NCBI GenBank assembly: GCA_004555735.1
Contig: SFHH01000007.1
Coordinates: forward strand, 1-36,519
Source of the DNA: Acidaminococcus fermentans
GTDB taxonomy: Bacteria > Bacillota_C > Negativicutes > Acidaminococcales > Acidaminococcaceae
Length of the DNA: 36,519 nt
Reading direction: 5' to 3'
Part shown: piece after piece, positions 15,174 through 23,517 of the stretch
How positions within the stretch are numbered: position 1 is the first letter of the stretch
How the letters are laid out: each line of letters begins with the position of its first letter
Notes under the pieces: model-generated
What the model was told of the DNA's origin: nothing
Seen by the model: the letters and a program-made list of their open reading frames with translations, nothing else
The model's database searches: none
Program-made: the position numbers and the translations under genes

Positions 15174-16136
15174 TTACAGTTTGATATTGATATCGTTCCG
15201 GTCGAACGTGTGTACCGCATCGATGAAGCGGACCGTTCCCGTAGCATACCGCATGGAAATGGTATGGGTACGGGCCCCATTGCCGAAGTAATTGACGCCC
15301 CGCAGCATATCGCAGTTGGTGATGGCCGTTGCGGTGAACATGCAGTCATCGCCCTTCACCAGGTCATCGATGGTCAGGATCTTCTTGGTGTCTTCAATGC
15401 CCATCTTCCGGCAGCGTTCCACCTGGTCTTCATTTTCCGGGACCAGACGGGCCTGCATATCACCGCCCAAGCATTTCAGCCCGCAGGCAGCCAGGACCCC
15501 TTCCGGAGCACCGCCCCGGCCGATGTACATGTGGACACCGGTGCCTTCGATACCGGCATCGATGATGGGATCCACATCTCCGTCACTGATCAGGCGGATC
15601 CGCGCCCCCACGGAACGGACTTCTTCAATGATTTTCCGGTGCCGGGGCCGATCCAGGGCCACCACCGTCAGATCGTTCACATTCCGGTGCAGTGCCTTGG
15701 CCACCCGTTCCAGGTTCACACTCACAGGATCATCGATGTTGATGCAACCTTTGGCCCGAGGACCTACGGCAATCTTATCCATATACATATCCGGAGCATG
15801 GAGCAGGCATCCCTTCGGGGCAATGGCGATGACGGCAATGGCGCCGTTCTGCCCTTTGGCCACCAGGTTGGTCCCTTCCACCGGATCCACGGCGATATCC
15901 ACATCAGGACCGCCGGCACCTACTTCTTCCCCGATATACAGCATCGGGGCTTCATCCATTTCCCCTTCGCCGATGACTACCGTGCCATTGATATGGACGG
16001 TATCAAACATTTTCCGCATGGCATCCACAGCCAGCTGATCAATGCCATTCTTATCTCCCCGGCCTACGCCACGGGCACTGGCAATCGCTGCAGCTTCCGT
16101 TACTCGGACAAATTCCATGGATAATTCTCTATTCAT
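15174..16136 (-). CDS. glpX: Class II fructose-1,6-bisphosphatase
   Basis: GlpX hydrolyses fructose 1,6-bisphosphate to fructose 6-phosphate in gluconeogenesis, using divalent metal. The 320-residue protein shows the metal and phosphate motifs VIGEGEMDEAPMLYIGEEVG near residue 54 and DIAVDPVEGTNLVAKGQNG near 80. It also has IGRGGAPEGVLAACGLKCLGG near 208-228. GGGAGGC lies 7 nt before the ATG at 16136. It has its own likely promoter just after pyrG. An amino-acid fermenter needs this step to make sugars for the cell wall. Length and motifs are normal. Confidence 0.96.
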   Translation of the reverse strand: MNRELSMEFVRVTEAAAIASARGVGRGDKNGIDQLAVDAMRKMFDTVHINGTVVIGEGEMDEAPMLYIGEEVGAGGPDVDIAVDPVEGTNLVAKGQNGAIAVIAIAPKGCLLHAPDMYMDKIAVGPRAKGCINIDDPVSVNLERVAKALHRNVNDLTVVALDRPRHRKIIEEVRSVGARIRLISDGDVDPIIDAGIEGTGVHMYIGRGGAPEGVLAACGLKCLGGDMQARLVPENEDQVERCRKMGIEDTKKILTIDDLVKGDDCMFTATAITNCDMLRGVNYFGNGARTHTISMRYATGTVRFIDAVHTFDRNDINIKL

Positions 16137-16180
16137 TCCATACGCCTCCCAATTCGTTCGGCAATTTTCATTGCCCTATC

Positions 16181-16209
16181 ATTGTACCTGCTATTACAAC
16201 AGAAATCAA
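16181..16209 (-). promoter_or_regulatory. glpX promoter
   Basis: On the minus strand TTGATT (16204-16209), a 17-bp spacer and TACAAT (16181-16186) form a good sigma-70-like promoter about 45 bp upstream of glpX. The -35 overlaps the pyrG stop codon. A small GGCAAT/ATTGCC hairpin follows at 16160-16175. Confidence 0.5.
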
Positions 16210-17825
16210 TGGTTATGGTAGTTCAACGCAGCTGCGATGAAAGCCTTGAACAAAGGATGGGGATTGGTGGGACGGGATTTCAATTCCGGATGGAACTGGA
16301 CACCCAGGTACCAGGGATGGACATCCGTAGGCAGTTCTACCATTTCCACCAGTTTCCCGTTAGGCAAGGTGCCTCCCAAGACCAGGCCGTGGCTGAACAG
16401 GTCATCCCGCAGTTCATTGTTCACTTCATACCGATGACGGTGCCGTTCGCTGATCATCTCCGTGCCATAGGCCTTTTCTGCCAGGGTGCCCGGATACAGT
16501 TTGCAGGGATATGCCCCCAGCCGCATGGTGCCGCCCTTGATTTCCACGCTCATCTGTTCCGGCATCAGGTAGATCACGGGATACGGCGTGTTTTCATCGA
16601 ATTCCGTAGAGTTGGCCTTGGCCATGCCACACACATCCCGGGCATATTCGATGACCAGGCACTGCATCCCCAGGCAGATACCGAAGAAGGGGATCTTGTT
16701 TTCCCGGGCATACTGGGCAGCCCGGATCATCCCTTCGATGCCCCGATCGCCGAAACCGCCGGGCACCAGGATGCCATCCACGCCTTGGAAGATCTGGGCA
16801 AAATCTGCCTTCGGGTCTTCCAGCTCCACCGCATTGATATATTCGATATCCACATCGGCATCATGGAAGTAGCTGGCATGCTTCAGAGCCTCTACGATAC
16901 TGATATAAGCATCCGGCAGTTCCACGTATTTGCCTACCACAGCAATGGTGGATTTCTTGGCATGGGGTGCCAGGATCTTCTTTACCATGGCATGCCAGGC
17001 AGCCATATCCTTGGGCCGGTCTTCCATGTCCAGTTTCCGCAGGACGACTTTATCCATCCCCTGGTCTTCCAGCAGCATGGGGACTTCGTAGATGCTGGGA
17101 GCCGTGATGGACTGGAACACAGCATCTGCATCCACATCACAGAACATGGAGATCTTTTCCCGCATTTCTTTGCTGATTTCTTTTTCGCTCCGGCACACCA
17201 GGATATCCGGGGTGATGCCGATGCTGCGCAGTTCCTTCACGCTGTGCTGGGTAGGTTTGGTCTTCAGTTCCCCGGCCGCAGCGATGTAGGGCACCAGGGT
17301 CACGTGGATGTAGAGCACATCATTCCGGCCCACATCCTTCTTCACCTGCCGGATGGCTTCCATAAAGGGTTCAGATTCGATATCCCCAACGGTACCGCCG
17401 ATTTCCGTGATGACGAAATCCGCATTTTCTTCCCGGCCTACCCGATAGACCCGTTCCTTGATCTCATTGGTGATATGAGGAATGACCTGTACCGTACGGC
17501 CCAGATAGTCGCCCCGCCGTTCCTTGTTAATCACGGACTGGTAGATCCGGCCAGCCGTCACATTGGAGTTCCGGGTCAGATTGATATCAATGAACCGTTC
17601 GTAATGGCCCAGATCCAGGTCCGTTTCAGCACCGTCATCGGTGACGAAGACTTCCCCGTGCTGGTACGGGCTCATGGTACCGGGATCGATATTGATATAG
17701 GGATCGAATTTCTGGATAGTGACTTTGTAGCCCCGGCTCTTGAGCAGACGCCCCAGAGAAGCTGCCGTAATCCCTTTGCCTAAAGACGATACCACGCCGC
17801 CCGTTACAAAAATATACTTGGTCAT
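16206..17825 (-). CDS. pyrG: CTP synthase
   Basis: PyrG aminates UTP to CTP with ATP and glutamine, the last step of pyrimidine nucleotide synthesis. The 539-residue protein has the synthetase domain first (TKYIFVTGGVVSSLGKGI at the N-terminus with its phosphate-binding loop, then DPYINIDPGTMSPYQHGEVF). A class I glutamine amidotransferase domain follows from about 290. In it FFGICLGMQ near 380 holds the nucleophilic cysteine, and GVQFHPE near 515 holds the catalytic His and Glu. The ATG at 17825 follows GGGAGG by about 6 nt; 19 codons open upstream are not used. It lies 31 bp downstream of argS and is probably co-transcribed with it. Confidence 0.97.
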   Translation of the reverse strand: MTKYIFVTGGVVSSLGKGITAASLGRLLKSRGYKVTIQKFDPYINIDPGTMSPYQHGEVFVTDDGAETDLDLGHYERFIDINLTRNSNVTAGRIYQSVINKERRGDYLGRTVQVIPHITNEIKERVYRVGREENADFVITEIGGTVGDIESEPFMEAIRQVKKDVGRNDVLYIHVTLVPYIAAAGELKTKPTQHSVKELRSIGITPDILVCRSEKEISKEMREKISMFCDVDADAVFQSITAPSIYEVPMLLEDQGMDKVVLRKLDMEDRPKDMAAWHAMVKKILAPHAKKSTIAVVGKYVELPDAYISIVEALKHASYFHDADVDIEYINAVELEDPKADFAQIFQGVDGILVPGGFGDRGIEGMIRAAQYARENKIPFFGICLGMQCLVIEYARDVCGMAKANSTEFDENTPYPVIYLMPEQMSVEIKGGTMRLGAYPCKLYPGTLAEKAYGTEMISERHRHRYEVNNELRDDLFSHGLVLGGTLPNGKLVEMVELPTDVHPWYLGVQFHPELKSRPTNPHPLFKAFIAAALNYHNH

Positions 17826-17856
17826 TTTCTTCCTCCCTTTTTGGCTTTCGCCGACT

Positions 17857-19515
17857 TTACATATGGTCCGGTGCACTGACACCCAGGATCTTCAAACCGT
17901 GGCGCAGGGTATTGCCCACAGCTGTAATCAACGCCAGACGGGCCTGCTGCACCGCAGGATCTACGCCCAGTACCCGGCACTGGTTATAGAACGAATGGAA
18001 CAGCCCGGCCAAATCGTACACATAGTGAGCGATCTTGTGGGGTGCCCGTTCCGCAGCTGCCGTATCGATCAGTTCTTCATAATCATTCAGTTTCTTGATC
18101 AGGTCCGTCTCGATGGATTCTTTCAAAACGGAGAGATCACAGTCCTTCCGGAGGACAATCTTTTCTTCTTCCATCTGCCGCAGGATGCTGCAGATCCGGG
18201 CATGGGCATACTGGACATAGTACACCGGATTGTCATTGGAATGTTCCGTGGCCAGGGTCAGATCGAAATCCAGCTGGCTGTCCATGCTCCGCATGATGAA
18301 GAAGAACCGGGCTGCATCGGTCCCGACTTCTTCGATCAGCTCATTCAAGGTCACGCTCTTGCCGGTCCGTTTGCTCATCTTCACCAGTTCCCCGTTCCGG
18401 TACAGGGCCACCATCTGGAGGATCAGCACTTCCAACCGGCTGGGATCATAGCCCAGAGCCTCCATAGCTGCCTTCACCCGGGGAATGTACCCGTGATGGT
18501 CAGCCCCCCACAGGTTGATCACCCGTTCGAATCCCCGCTGGAACTTATTCTGATGGTAAGCGATGTCCGCAGCAAAATAGGTGGATACCCCATTGTCCCG
18601 GATCACCACCCGGTCTTTATCGTCTCCGAAAGCCATAGATTTGAACCACTTGGCTCCGTCTTTCTCATACACATAGCCTTTTTCCTGGAGCTCGTCCACC
18701 ACTTTGTAGATCTTGTCTGCATCGTGGAGGCTCTGTTCGCTGAACCACACATCGAACTCACAGTTGAAGGCTTCCAAGTCTTCCTTCAGGGCCGCCAGTT
18801 TTTCCTCCTTGGCCAGGGTCTGGAACTGTTCCAGCCGCTCTGCTTCCGCCATGTGGATGAACTTGTCCCCGTACTTGTCTTTGATCCGCCGGGCAGTCAC
18901 TTTGATGTCTTCCCCATGGTATCCATTTTCCGGGAATTCGCAGGGGATATCGAAAAGTTCCAGATACCGGGCGTTCACAGAAAGAGCCAGGTTGTGCATC
19001 TGGTTCCCGGCGTCGTTGATGTAGTATTCCCGGGTCACATCATACCCAGCAGCCTTCATCAGATTGGCCAGGGCACTGCCCACAGCTGCTCCCCGCCCAT
19101 GGCCCACATGGAGAGGACCGGTAGGATTGGCGCTTACGTATTCGATCTGGATCTTTTCTCCGTTTTTGGCCGGCAGGTTCCCGTAGTTTTCCCCTTTGTC
19201 CAAGATGGACCGGAGGGATTCTCCCAGCCAGTCTTCCTTCAGGTAGAAGTTCAAAAATCCGGGACCTGCGATTTCCACTTTGTCCACGCTGGGGCAGTCC
19301 AGATATTCCTGCACCGCACCAGCGATCACCCGGGGGGCACAGCGGAAATTCCGAGCCGCCTGCAGGGCAAAATTGGTGGCATAATCGCCAAAGGCTTTCT
19401 GGGGCGGTACGTTCAGGACCACCGGAGCCATTTCCCCCTGGGACAGTTTCCCTGCCTCAATGGCCTTCCGGACGGCGTCGGCAACAGCCTCCGCCAGTAC
19501 TTTCTTCATGTCCAC
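17857..19515 (-). CDS. argS: Arginyl-tRNA synthetase
   Basis: ArgRS charges tRNA-Arg with arginine using ATP. The 552-residue class I enzyme has an N-terminal Add-1 domain, the HIGH-type motif HVGHGRGAAVG near residue 125, the KMSKRTGKSVTL loop near 345, and a C-terminal anticodon-binding (DALR) domain in the last 120 residues. I prefer the GTG at 19515, because AGGAGG lies 9 nt upstream; an ATG two codons later at 19509 would have an over-long spacing. The start overlaps the DUF1934 gene by about 59 bp in another frame, so the two are probably translationally coupled. DUF1934-argS adjacency (ywiB-argS) is also known in Bacillus. Confidence 0.96.
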   Translation of the reverse strand: MDMKKVLAEAVADAVRKAIEAGKLSQGEMAPVVLNVPPQKAFGDYATNFALQAARNFRCAPRVIAGAVQEYLDCPSVDKVEIAGPGFLNFYLKEDWLGESLRSILDKGENYGNLPAKNGEKIQIEYVSANPTGPLHVGHGRGAAVGSALANLMKAAGYDVTREYYINDAGNQMHNLALSVNARYLELFDIPCEFPENGYHGEDIKVTARRIKDKYGDKFIHMAEAERLEQFQTLAKEEKLAALKEDLEAFNCEFDVWFSEQSLHDADKIYKVVDELQEKGYVYEKDGAKWFKSMAFGDDKDRVVIRDNGVSTYFAADIAYHQNKFQRGFERVINLWGADHHGYIPRVKAAMEALGYDPSRLEVLILQMVALYRNGELVKMSKRTGKSVTLNELIEEVGTDAARFFFIMRSMDSQLDFDLTLATEHSNDNPVYYVQYAHARICSILRQMEEEKIVLRKDCDLSVLKESIETDLIKKLNDYEELIDTAAAERAPHKIAHYVYDLAGLFHSFYNQCRVLGVDPAVQQARLALITAVGNTLRHGLKILGVSAPDHM

Positions 19516-19936
19516 GCTTTTCTTCCTCCTCGATCTCGATTTGCAAACGAATGCTTCCATTGGGCTGGCTGTCCATTTCCAGGTCATAAAATACCCGGAC
19601 CTGCCAACCCCTGTCCCGGCGGCTAATGACCAATTCCCGGGTAAAGACCGTCATGGGAACAGTAAAATACGGGGTCCTGTACTGAAACGAACTGTTCCGG
19701 CCCCGTTCATACTGCTGCCGATGTTCATAACGGCCATGCCGGATTACCGTCAGGGTGTCCTCCGTCCATTTCAGGGTGGTGCGGGTCCCTTCCATGCCGG
19801 TCACTTCGGATTCATCGTACCGGACATAGACGGTTCCGTCCTTTTCCGTCAGCTGCCCGAAAGCCACCAGCGTAGCAGGCGCAGCATCACCGGCCCCTAC
19901 GGTTTCACTATGGATGGTAATCTTTACAGGTGTCAT
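19457..19936 (-). CDS. DUF1934 family protein (YwiB-like)
   Basis: A small beta-rich protein of the DUF1934/YwiB family, which has a lipocalin-like fold and no established function. The 159-residue product begins MTPVKITIHSETVG and contains the family-like VYVRYDESEVTGMEGTRTTL near residue 36 and a TPYFTVPM motif near 88. A charged tail (EEEEKRGHEE) lies within the overlap with argS. The ATG at 19936 has GGAG 7 nt upstream. The frame stays open upstream for about 28 more codons, encoding a hydrophobic stretch (AALMVLACTGATLYLLW), but the only start there, an ATG at 19987, lacks a ribosome binding site. The tail differs from typical family members and may be non-essential. Confidence 0.8.
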   Translation of the reverse strand: MTPVKITIHSETVGAGDAAPATLVAFGQLTEKDGTVYVRYDESEVTGMEGTRTTLKWTEDTLTVIRHGRYEHRQQYERGRNSSFQYRTPYFTVPMTVFTRELVISRRDRGWQVRVFYDLEMDSQPNGSIRLQIEIEEEEKRGHEESTGGGCCRRRPEGH

Positions 19937-20074
19937 GGACTCTCTCCACAATAAGTAGAGGGTTGCCCCTGTGCAAGCCAGCACCATCAGCGCGGCGAAG
20001 GAGCAAGCCCTCTTTCGGATTCGTTATGTAGTATCTGTCAGCAAAAAATTGTATTGTCTTGCCTATTCTTGTTT

Positions 20075-20103
20075 ATTTTATATTAAAGACAGCCAAAAGG
20101 CAA
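20075..20103 (-). promoter_or_regulatory. Possible promoter of the DUF1934-argS-pyrG operon
   Basis: On the minus strand TTGCCT (20098-20103), a 17-bp spacer and TAAAAT (20075-20080) would start transcription near 20068 and leave a leader of about 130 nt. Confidence 0.4.
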
Positions 20104-20141
20104 GGGTGATATGGAAGAAAAAACACATATCCTAGATTTTA

Positions 20142-20170
20142 TTGCGCCATAGAACTTTCTATTATATAAT
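20142..20170 (+). promoter_or_regulatory. putP promoter
   Basis: TTGCGC (20142-20147), a 17-bp spacer and a perfect TATAAT (20165-20170) lie 34 bp before the putP start codon. Confidence 0.55.
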
Positions 20171-20203
20171 GAAGTTTATTCATAACAGGAAAGGATGTTG
20201 TCT

Positions 20204-21691
20204 ATGCACATCGCATTGAGCACCGTAGTGGCTCTGGTACTGTATTTCGCAGTGCTGATCGGAATCGGACTGATCACTTATAAAAAAGATGAGGACATGG
20301 AAGGCTACGCCCTAGGGGGACGGGCGCTGGGCCCCTGGGTCACTTCCATGAGTGCAGAGGCTTCTGATATGAGCGGATGGATGCTCATGGGGCTTCCTGG
20401 CTATGCCTACATGGCTGGCATCAGCGCTTTCTGGATCGCCCTGGGGCTGATCATCGGGACCTGGGTCAACTGGATCCTGGTAGCCAAACGGCTGCGGATT
20501 TTCACTTCCGTCATGGGAAATGCCATCACCCTGCCGGAATACTTCGACAACCGGTTCTATGACAAGCACCGGAAACTGCGGATTGCCTCTGCCTTCTTTA
20601 TTTTCATTTTCTTCCTGATCTACACTTCCTCCAGTTTCGTAGCCGGAGGCAAACTGTTCAACACGGCCTTTGGCCTGGATTACCGCTATTCCCTGTTTCT
20701 CACCGCAGGCATCGTTGTTTTCTACACGCTCATGGGAGGCTTCGCTGCCGTATGCTGGACGGATCTGTTCCAGGGATTCCTGATGTTCTTCTCCATCCTG
20801 GTCGTCCCCGTCACAGCCATGTACTATATCGGCGGCGTGGATGCTACGATCGCACGGCTGAATTCCATCAGCCCCTATTATTTCGATATGGTAAGAGGCG
20901 CCGACGGCAGCGTGCTGAGCCTTACAGCCATCATCTCTCTCTTGGCCTGGGGCCTGGGCTATTTCGGCCAGCCTCATATCCTGGTCCGTTTCATGGCTAT
21001 CCGGGATCCTAAGAGCATCCGTCAGGCCACCCATATCGCTGTCACCTGGGTCATCATCTCTCTGGCCATGGCCGTGCTGGTAGGGCTCACCGGCCGGGTC
21101 TACTTGGGAGACGTGCTGAAAGGCGGGGCTGCAGAAACCGTATTCATCCAGATGAGCGGAAAATTCTACCATCCTTTCTTTGCCGGGATCATCACTTCTG
21201 GGATCCTGGGCGCCATCATGAGCACTTCGGACAGCCAGCTGCTGGTAGCGGCTTCTTCCTTTACCACGGACTTCTATAAGATCCTGATCAATCCGAAAGC
21301 TACAGCAGGGGAACTGGTGCGCATGAGCCGCATGATGATCATCGTGGTGTCCGCCCTTTCCTTGGTGCTGGCCATGAACCCCGACAGCATGATCCTCAAC
21401 ATCGTATCCTACGCCTGGGCTGGCTTCGGAGCAGCCTTCGGACCGTTGGTCCTGTTCTCCCTGTTCTGGCGCCGGATGACCACCGACGGAGCCTTTGCTG
21501 GCATCGTGGTGGGAGGTTCCACCGTCCTGATCTGGAAGAACTTCTTCTCCTTCACCGGTGTCTATGAGATCATCCCCGGTTTCATCTTTTCCTGCCTGGC
21601 CATCGTCATCGTCAGCCTGATGGACAGCGAACCGGAACCAGAAGTGGCAGCCCGCTACGACGAAGCGGTTGCCAAGTTGAAAGAGGAATGA
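20204..21691 (+). CDS. putP: Sodium/proline symporter
   Basis: PutP belongs to the sodium:solute symporter family and imports L-proline with Na+. The 495-residue protein has about 13 transmembrane segments. It closely follows PutP in the ALGGRALGPWVTSMSAEASDM region near residues 36-56 and in MSGWMLMGLPG just after. The Na+-site serine and threonine are seen in MSTSDSQLLVAASS near 340. AAGGA lies 8 nt before the ATG at 20204; an ATG three codons earlier at 20195 is possible but has a cramped binding site. It is a single-gene unit with its own promoter and a strong terminator. Proline as substrate is inferred from family resemblance. Confidence 0.92.
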   Translation: MHIALSTVVALVLYFAVLIGIGLITYKKDEDMEGYALGGRALGPWVTSMSAEASDMSGWMLMGLPGYAYMAGISAFWIALGLIIGTWVNWILVAKRLRIFTSVMGNAITLPEYFDNRFYDKHRKLRIASAFFIFIFFLIYTSSSFVAGGKLFNTAFGLDYRYSLFLTAGIVVFYTLMGGFAAVCWTDLFQGFLMFFSILVVPVTAMYYIGGVDATIARLNSISPYYFDMVRGADGSVLSLTAIISLLAWGLGYFGQPHILVRFMAIRDPKSIRQATHIAVTWVIISLAMAVLVGLTGRVYLGDVLKGGAAETVFIQMSGKFYHPFFAGIITSGILGAIMSTSDSQLLVAASSFTTDFYKILINPKATAGELVRMSRMMIIVVSALSLVLAMNPDSMILNIVSYAWAGFGAAFGPLVLFSLFWRRMTTDGAFAGIVVGGSTVLIWKNFFSFTGVYEIIPGFIFSCLAIVIVSLMDSEPEPEVAARYDEAVAKLKEE

Positions 21692-21696
21692 AAAAA

Positions 21697-21741
21697 GGGG
21701 CCTGGAAAAAATGATTTCTCATTTTTTCCAGGCCCCTTTTT
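21697..21741. terminator. Bidirectional intrinsic terminator
   Basis: An 18-bp perfect stem (GGGGCCTGGAAAAAATGA and its complement) with a TTTC loop is flanked by AAAAAA on the left and TTTTT on the right. It can stop both putP transcription and transcription of the convergent GerMN lipoprotein gene. Confidence 0.9.
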
Positions 21742-21742
21742 C

Positions 21743-22288
21743 TTACTGTATATACTTCCCGTCCCGTTTCAACGGTTCCGACAGATCCTGGCCACCCAGC
21801 ACCGTTACTGGCTTGCCTTTCACGGTGAATTTCACTTTCTGGATCTCTGGGAACTCGGTCAGGGTGTCCACCACCGCGTACAGCATCAGCAGGTTATCAT
21901 GGTCCCCCCGCCGGGTCTGGAACTCCCGGCTGAAATCCACTGTGGCTACTTTGTCCTTGACGGTGACCTTGTTCACCTTCGTCCCTTTCGGGAAGGTAGT
22001 GTCGCCCTGGGGCCGCTTCTCCACCAGTTCCTCCATCACCAGCAGGGGCAGCTTTTCTTGGCTGCCAGAAAGCTTCACCGTCAGGGCTTGGAGCTTTCCG
22101 TTTTTTCCCACTCGGTACAGAGTCCGGGCAGGAGCCTGAGCCTCTCCCTTACCCGTTTTAGTATCCGCTGCTACAGAAGCTTTAGGGGATTCGGGATTTA
22201 CTGTCGTGTTCTGGGTCCCACAGCCTCCTAAAAAGGTCATGCCTCCCAGCAGCATCGCCGCTATCCAGCGGGTCAGTCTTTTGTCCAT
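21743..22288 (-). CDS. GerMN domain lipoprotein
   Basis: A lipid-anchored extracytoplasmic protein with a GerMN domain, found in GerM and in other cell-envelope proteins and often linked to peptidoglycan enzymes. The 181-residue product has a signal peptide with lipobox FLGGC (cysteine near residue 23), a short linker rich in Thr, Lys and Ala, then the GerMN domain at about 55-175. In it VNKVTVKDKVATVDFSREF is the signature strand region. AGGAGG lies 8 nt before the ATG at 22288. It follows the amidase gene by 4 bp and should be in the same operon, suggesting a partner role in cell-wall hydrolysis; that is inference. Confidence 0.88.
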   Translation of the reverse strand: MDKRLTRWIAAMLLGGMTFLGGCGTQNTTVNPESPKASVAADTKTGKGEAQAPARTLYRVGKNGKLQALTVKLSGSQEKLPLLVMEELVEKRPQGDTTFPKGTKVNKVTVKDKVATVDFSREFQTRRGDHDNLLMLYAVVDTLTEFPEIQKVKFTVKGKPVTVLGGQDLSEPLKRDGKYIQ

Positions 22289-22292
22289 GGGC

Positions 22293-23396
22293 TCAACCTC
22301 CTTGATGCTGATTGTAGAAGTCCTCGATCCCGTCTGCAATGGCCTTGGCCACCTTATTCTGGAACCAGTCGGAAATCAGGAGTTTTTCCTCCCGTTTGTT
22401 GGTCAGGAACAGACATTCCACCAAAGCCCCGGGCATGGTACTCCGTTTGTTCACATAGAAATTGGCATACCGGACTCCCAAGTCATCCACATCGGCGGTT
22501 TTCATCAGCTGATCCTGGATGCACTGGGCCACCTGGATATCATATTTTGTCTTGGGATGGTAATACGTCGAGAAACCGCCTACGCTAGTGTTTTCGCTGG
22601 CGTTGATATGGATGCTGATGAACATGTCCGAATGGCTGTTCTCCGCCACATCCACTCGGGCCTGGAGCTCTTCTGCATCGGTAGCATCCGGTCCATACAC
22701 ATCCACGTCGGTGGTCCGGGTCATATAAACAATGGCCCCTTTCTTTTCCAGCAGGGCTTTCACCTTTTTGGAAATGGGCAGCGTAATGTCCTTCTCATAA
22801 GTGCCCGTGACCAGCCCATGGGTCCCCGGGTCCGTGCCCCCATGGCCAGGATCCAGGGTGATCCGTTTGCCTTTGAGGCCTCCCACCACCGAATACGTAT
22901 TTCCGAAGCTGGGTTTCGGCCGGGTGGACTGCCAGGGGGAGCTGGAAGGCCGGCTAGGCCGTTTGGGAGTAAATGTCTTCTGAGGCGGTGCCGCGATCAC
23001 ATCCACTACCACCCGGGTAGGCCGTTTGGCTACTCGGTCCGCCTTCAGGCTGAATACATTGAACATCCCCTTCTGGAGGGGTTTCTTCATCATCACATGG
23101 ACCACTGTGGCATTGACTTTCCGTTCCAGGTACACCTTGGAAACGTAAGTGGCCTTCTTGGGGGTAGTGACACGGGGAATGGATGATTTCAGGTTGCCGT
23201 ACACGGTGACCCGCAGTTCATGGTCCAGCATTTCCGTCTTATATTTCGTTGCCTGGTTGGTATCCAGGACAATCCGCAACCGTCCATTGGGATTGACCCC
23301 ATACACCACATCCTGGATTTTGGATGCTGCCTGCGCACTGCCCATTCCCAGGCATGCCGTCAGACAGAAAAAAAGTAACAGCAGTTTTTTGATCAC
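22293..23396 (-). CDS. N-acetylmuramoyl-L-alanine amidase (AMIN plus Amidase_3)
   Basis: A secreted zinc enzyme that cuts the bond between N-acetylmuramic acid and L-alanine in peptidoglycan, as in AmiC-type cell-separation hydrolases. The 367-residue protein has a signal peptide (about 1-23, ending AQAAS), an AMIN localisation domain at about 25-135, a Pro/Ser-rich linker at about 138-168, then an Amidase_3 domain. Its motifs are LDPGHGGTDPG near 180, the Glu in TYEKDI near 198, SIHINASEN near 263 and the catalytic Glu in GALVECLFLTN near 328. The start is a GTG at 23396 with AGGAGG 7 nt upstream. A good promoter precedes it. AMIN-Amidase_3 proteins are common in bacteria with an outer membrane and also occur in Firmicutes. 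Confidence 0.93.
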   Translation of the reverse strand: MIKKLLLLFFCLTACLGMGSAQAASKIQDVVYGVNPNGRLRIVLDTNQATKYKTEMLDHELRVTVYGNLKSSIPRVTTPKKATYVSKVYLERKVNATVVHVMMKKPLQKGMFNVFSLKADRVAKRPTRVVVDVIAAPPQKTFTPKRPSRPSSSPWQSTRPKPSFGNTYSVVGGLKGKRITLDPGHGGTDPGTHGLVTGTYEKDITLPISKKVKALLEKKGAIVYMTRTTDVDVYGPDATDAEELQARVDVAENSHSDMFISIHINASENTSVGGFSTYYHPKTKYDIQVAQCIQDQLMKTADVDDLGVRYANFYVNKRSTMPGALVECLFLTNKREEKLLISDWFQNKVAKAIADGIEDFYNQHQGG

Positions 23397-23454
23397 GTTG
23401 GAACCTCCTCTAGGGAAGCAGCAGGTGCTCTCCTGTTTCCCAGACTACCCGGCC

Positions 23455-23483
23455 ATTGTAACACTTTCACCAGGTTCATGCAA
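23455..23483 (-). promoter_or_regulatory. Promoter of the amidase-GerMN operon
   Basis: On the minus strand TTGCAT (23478-23483), a 17-bp spacer and TACAAT (23455-23460) preceded by TGT form an extended -10 promoter about 60 bp before the amidase start. Confidence 0.55.
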
Positions 23484-23517
23484 ATTACGCCGGCCGCTAT
23501 GGTCCGGTCCATGGTCT

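Larger units (their letters stand above)
19937..20203. other. Divergent intergenic region between the DUF1934 gene and putP
   Basis: This 267-bp region carries promoters for both directions. No gene is supported. A hydrophobic reading frame next to the DUF1934 start (19937-20020) may be a gene remnant. Confidence 0.5.

Noticed and set aside
19937..19987. Earlier start of the DUF1934 protein at 19987 giving a membrane anchor
   Set aside because: No ribosome binding site precedes that ATG, whereas the ATG at 19936 has a good one and matches the usual family start.
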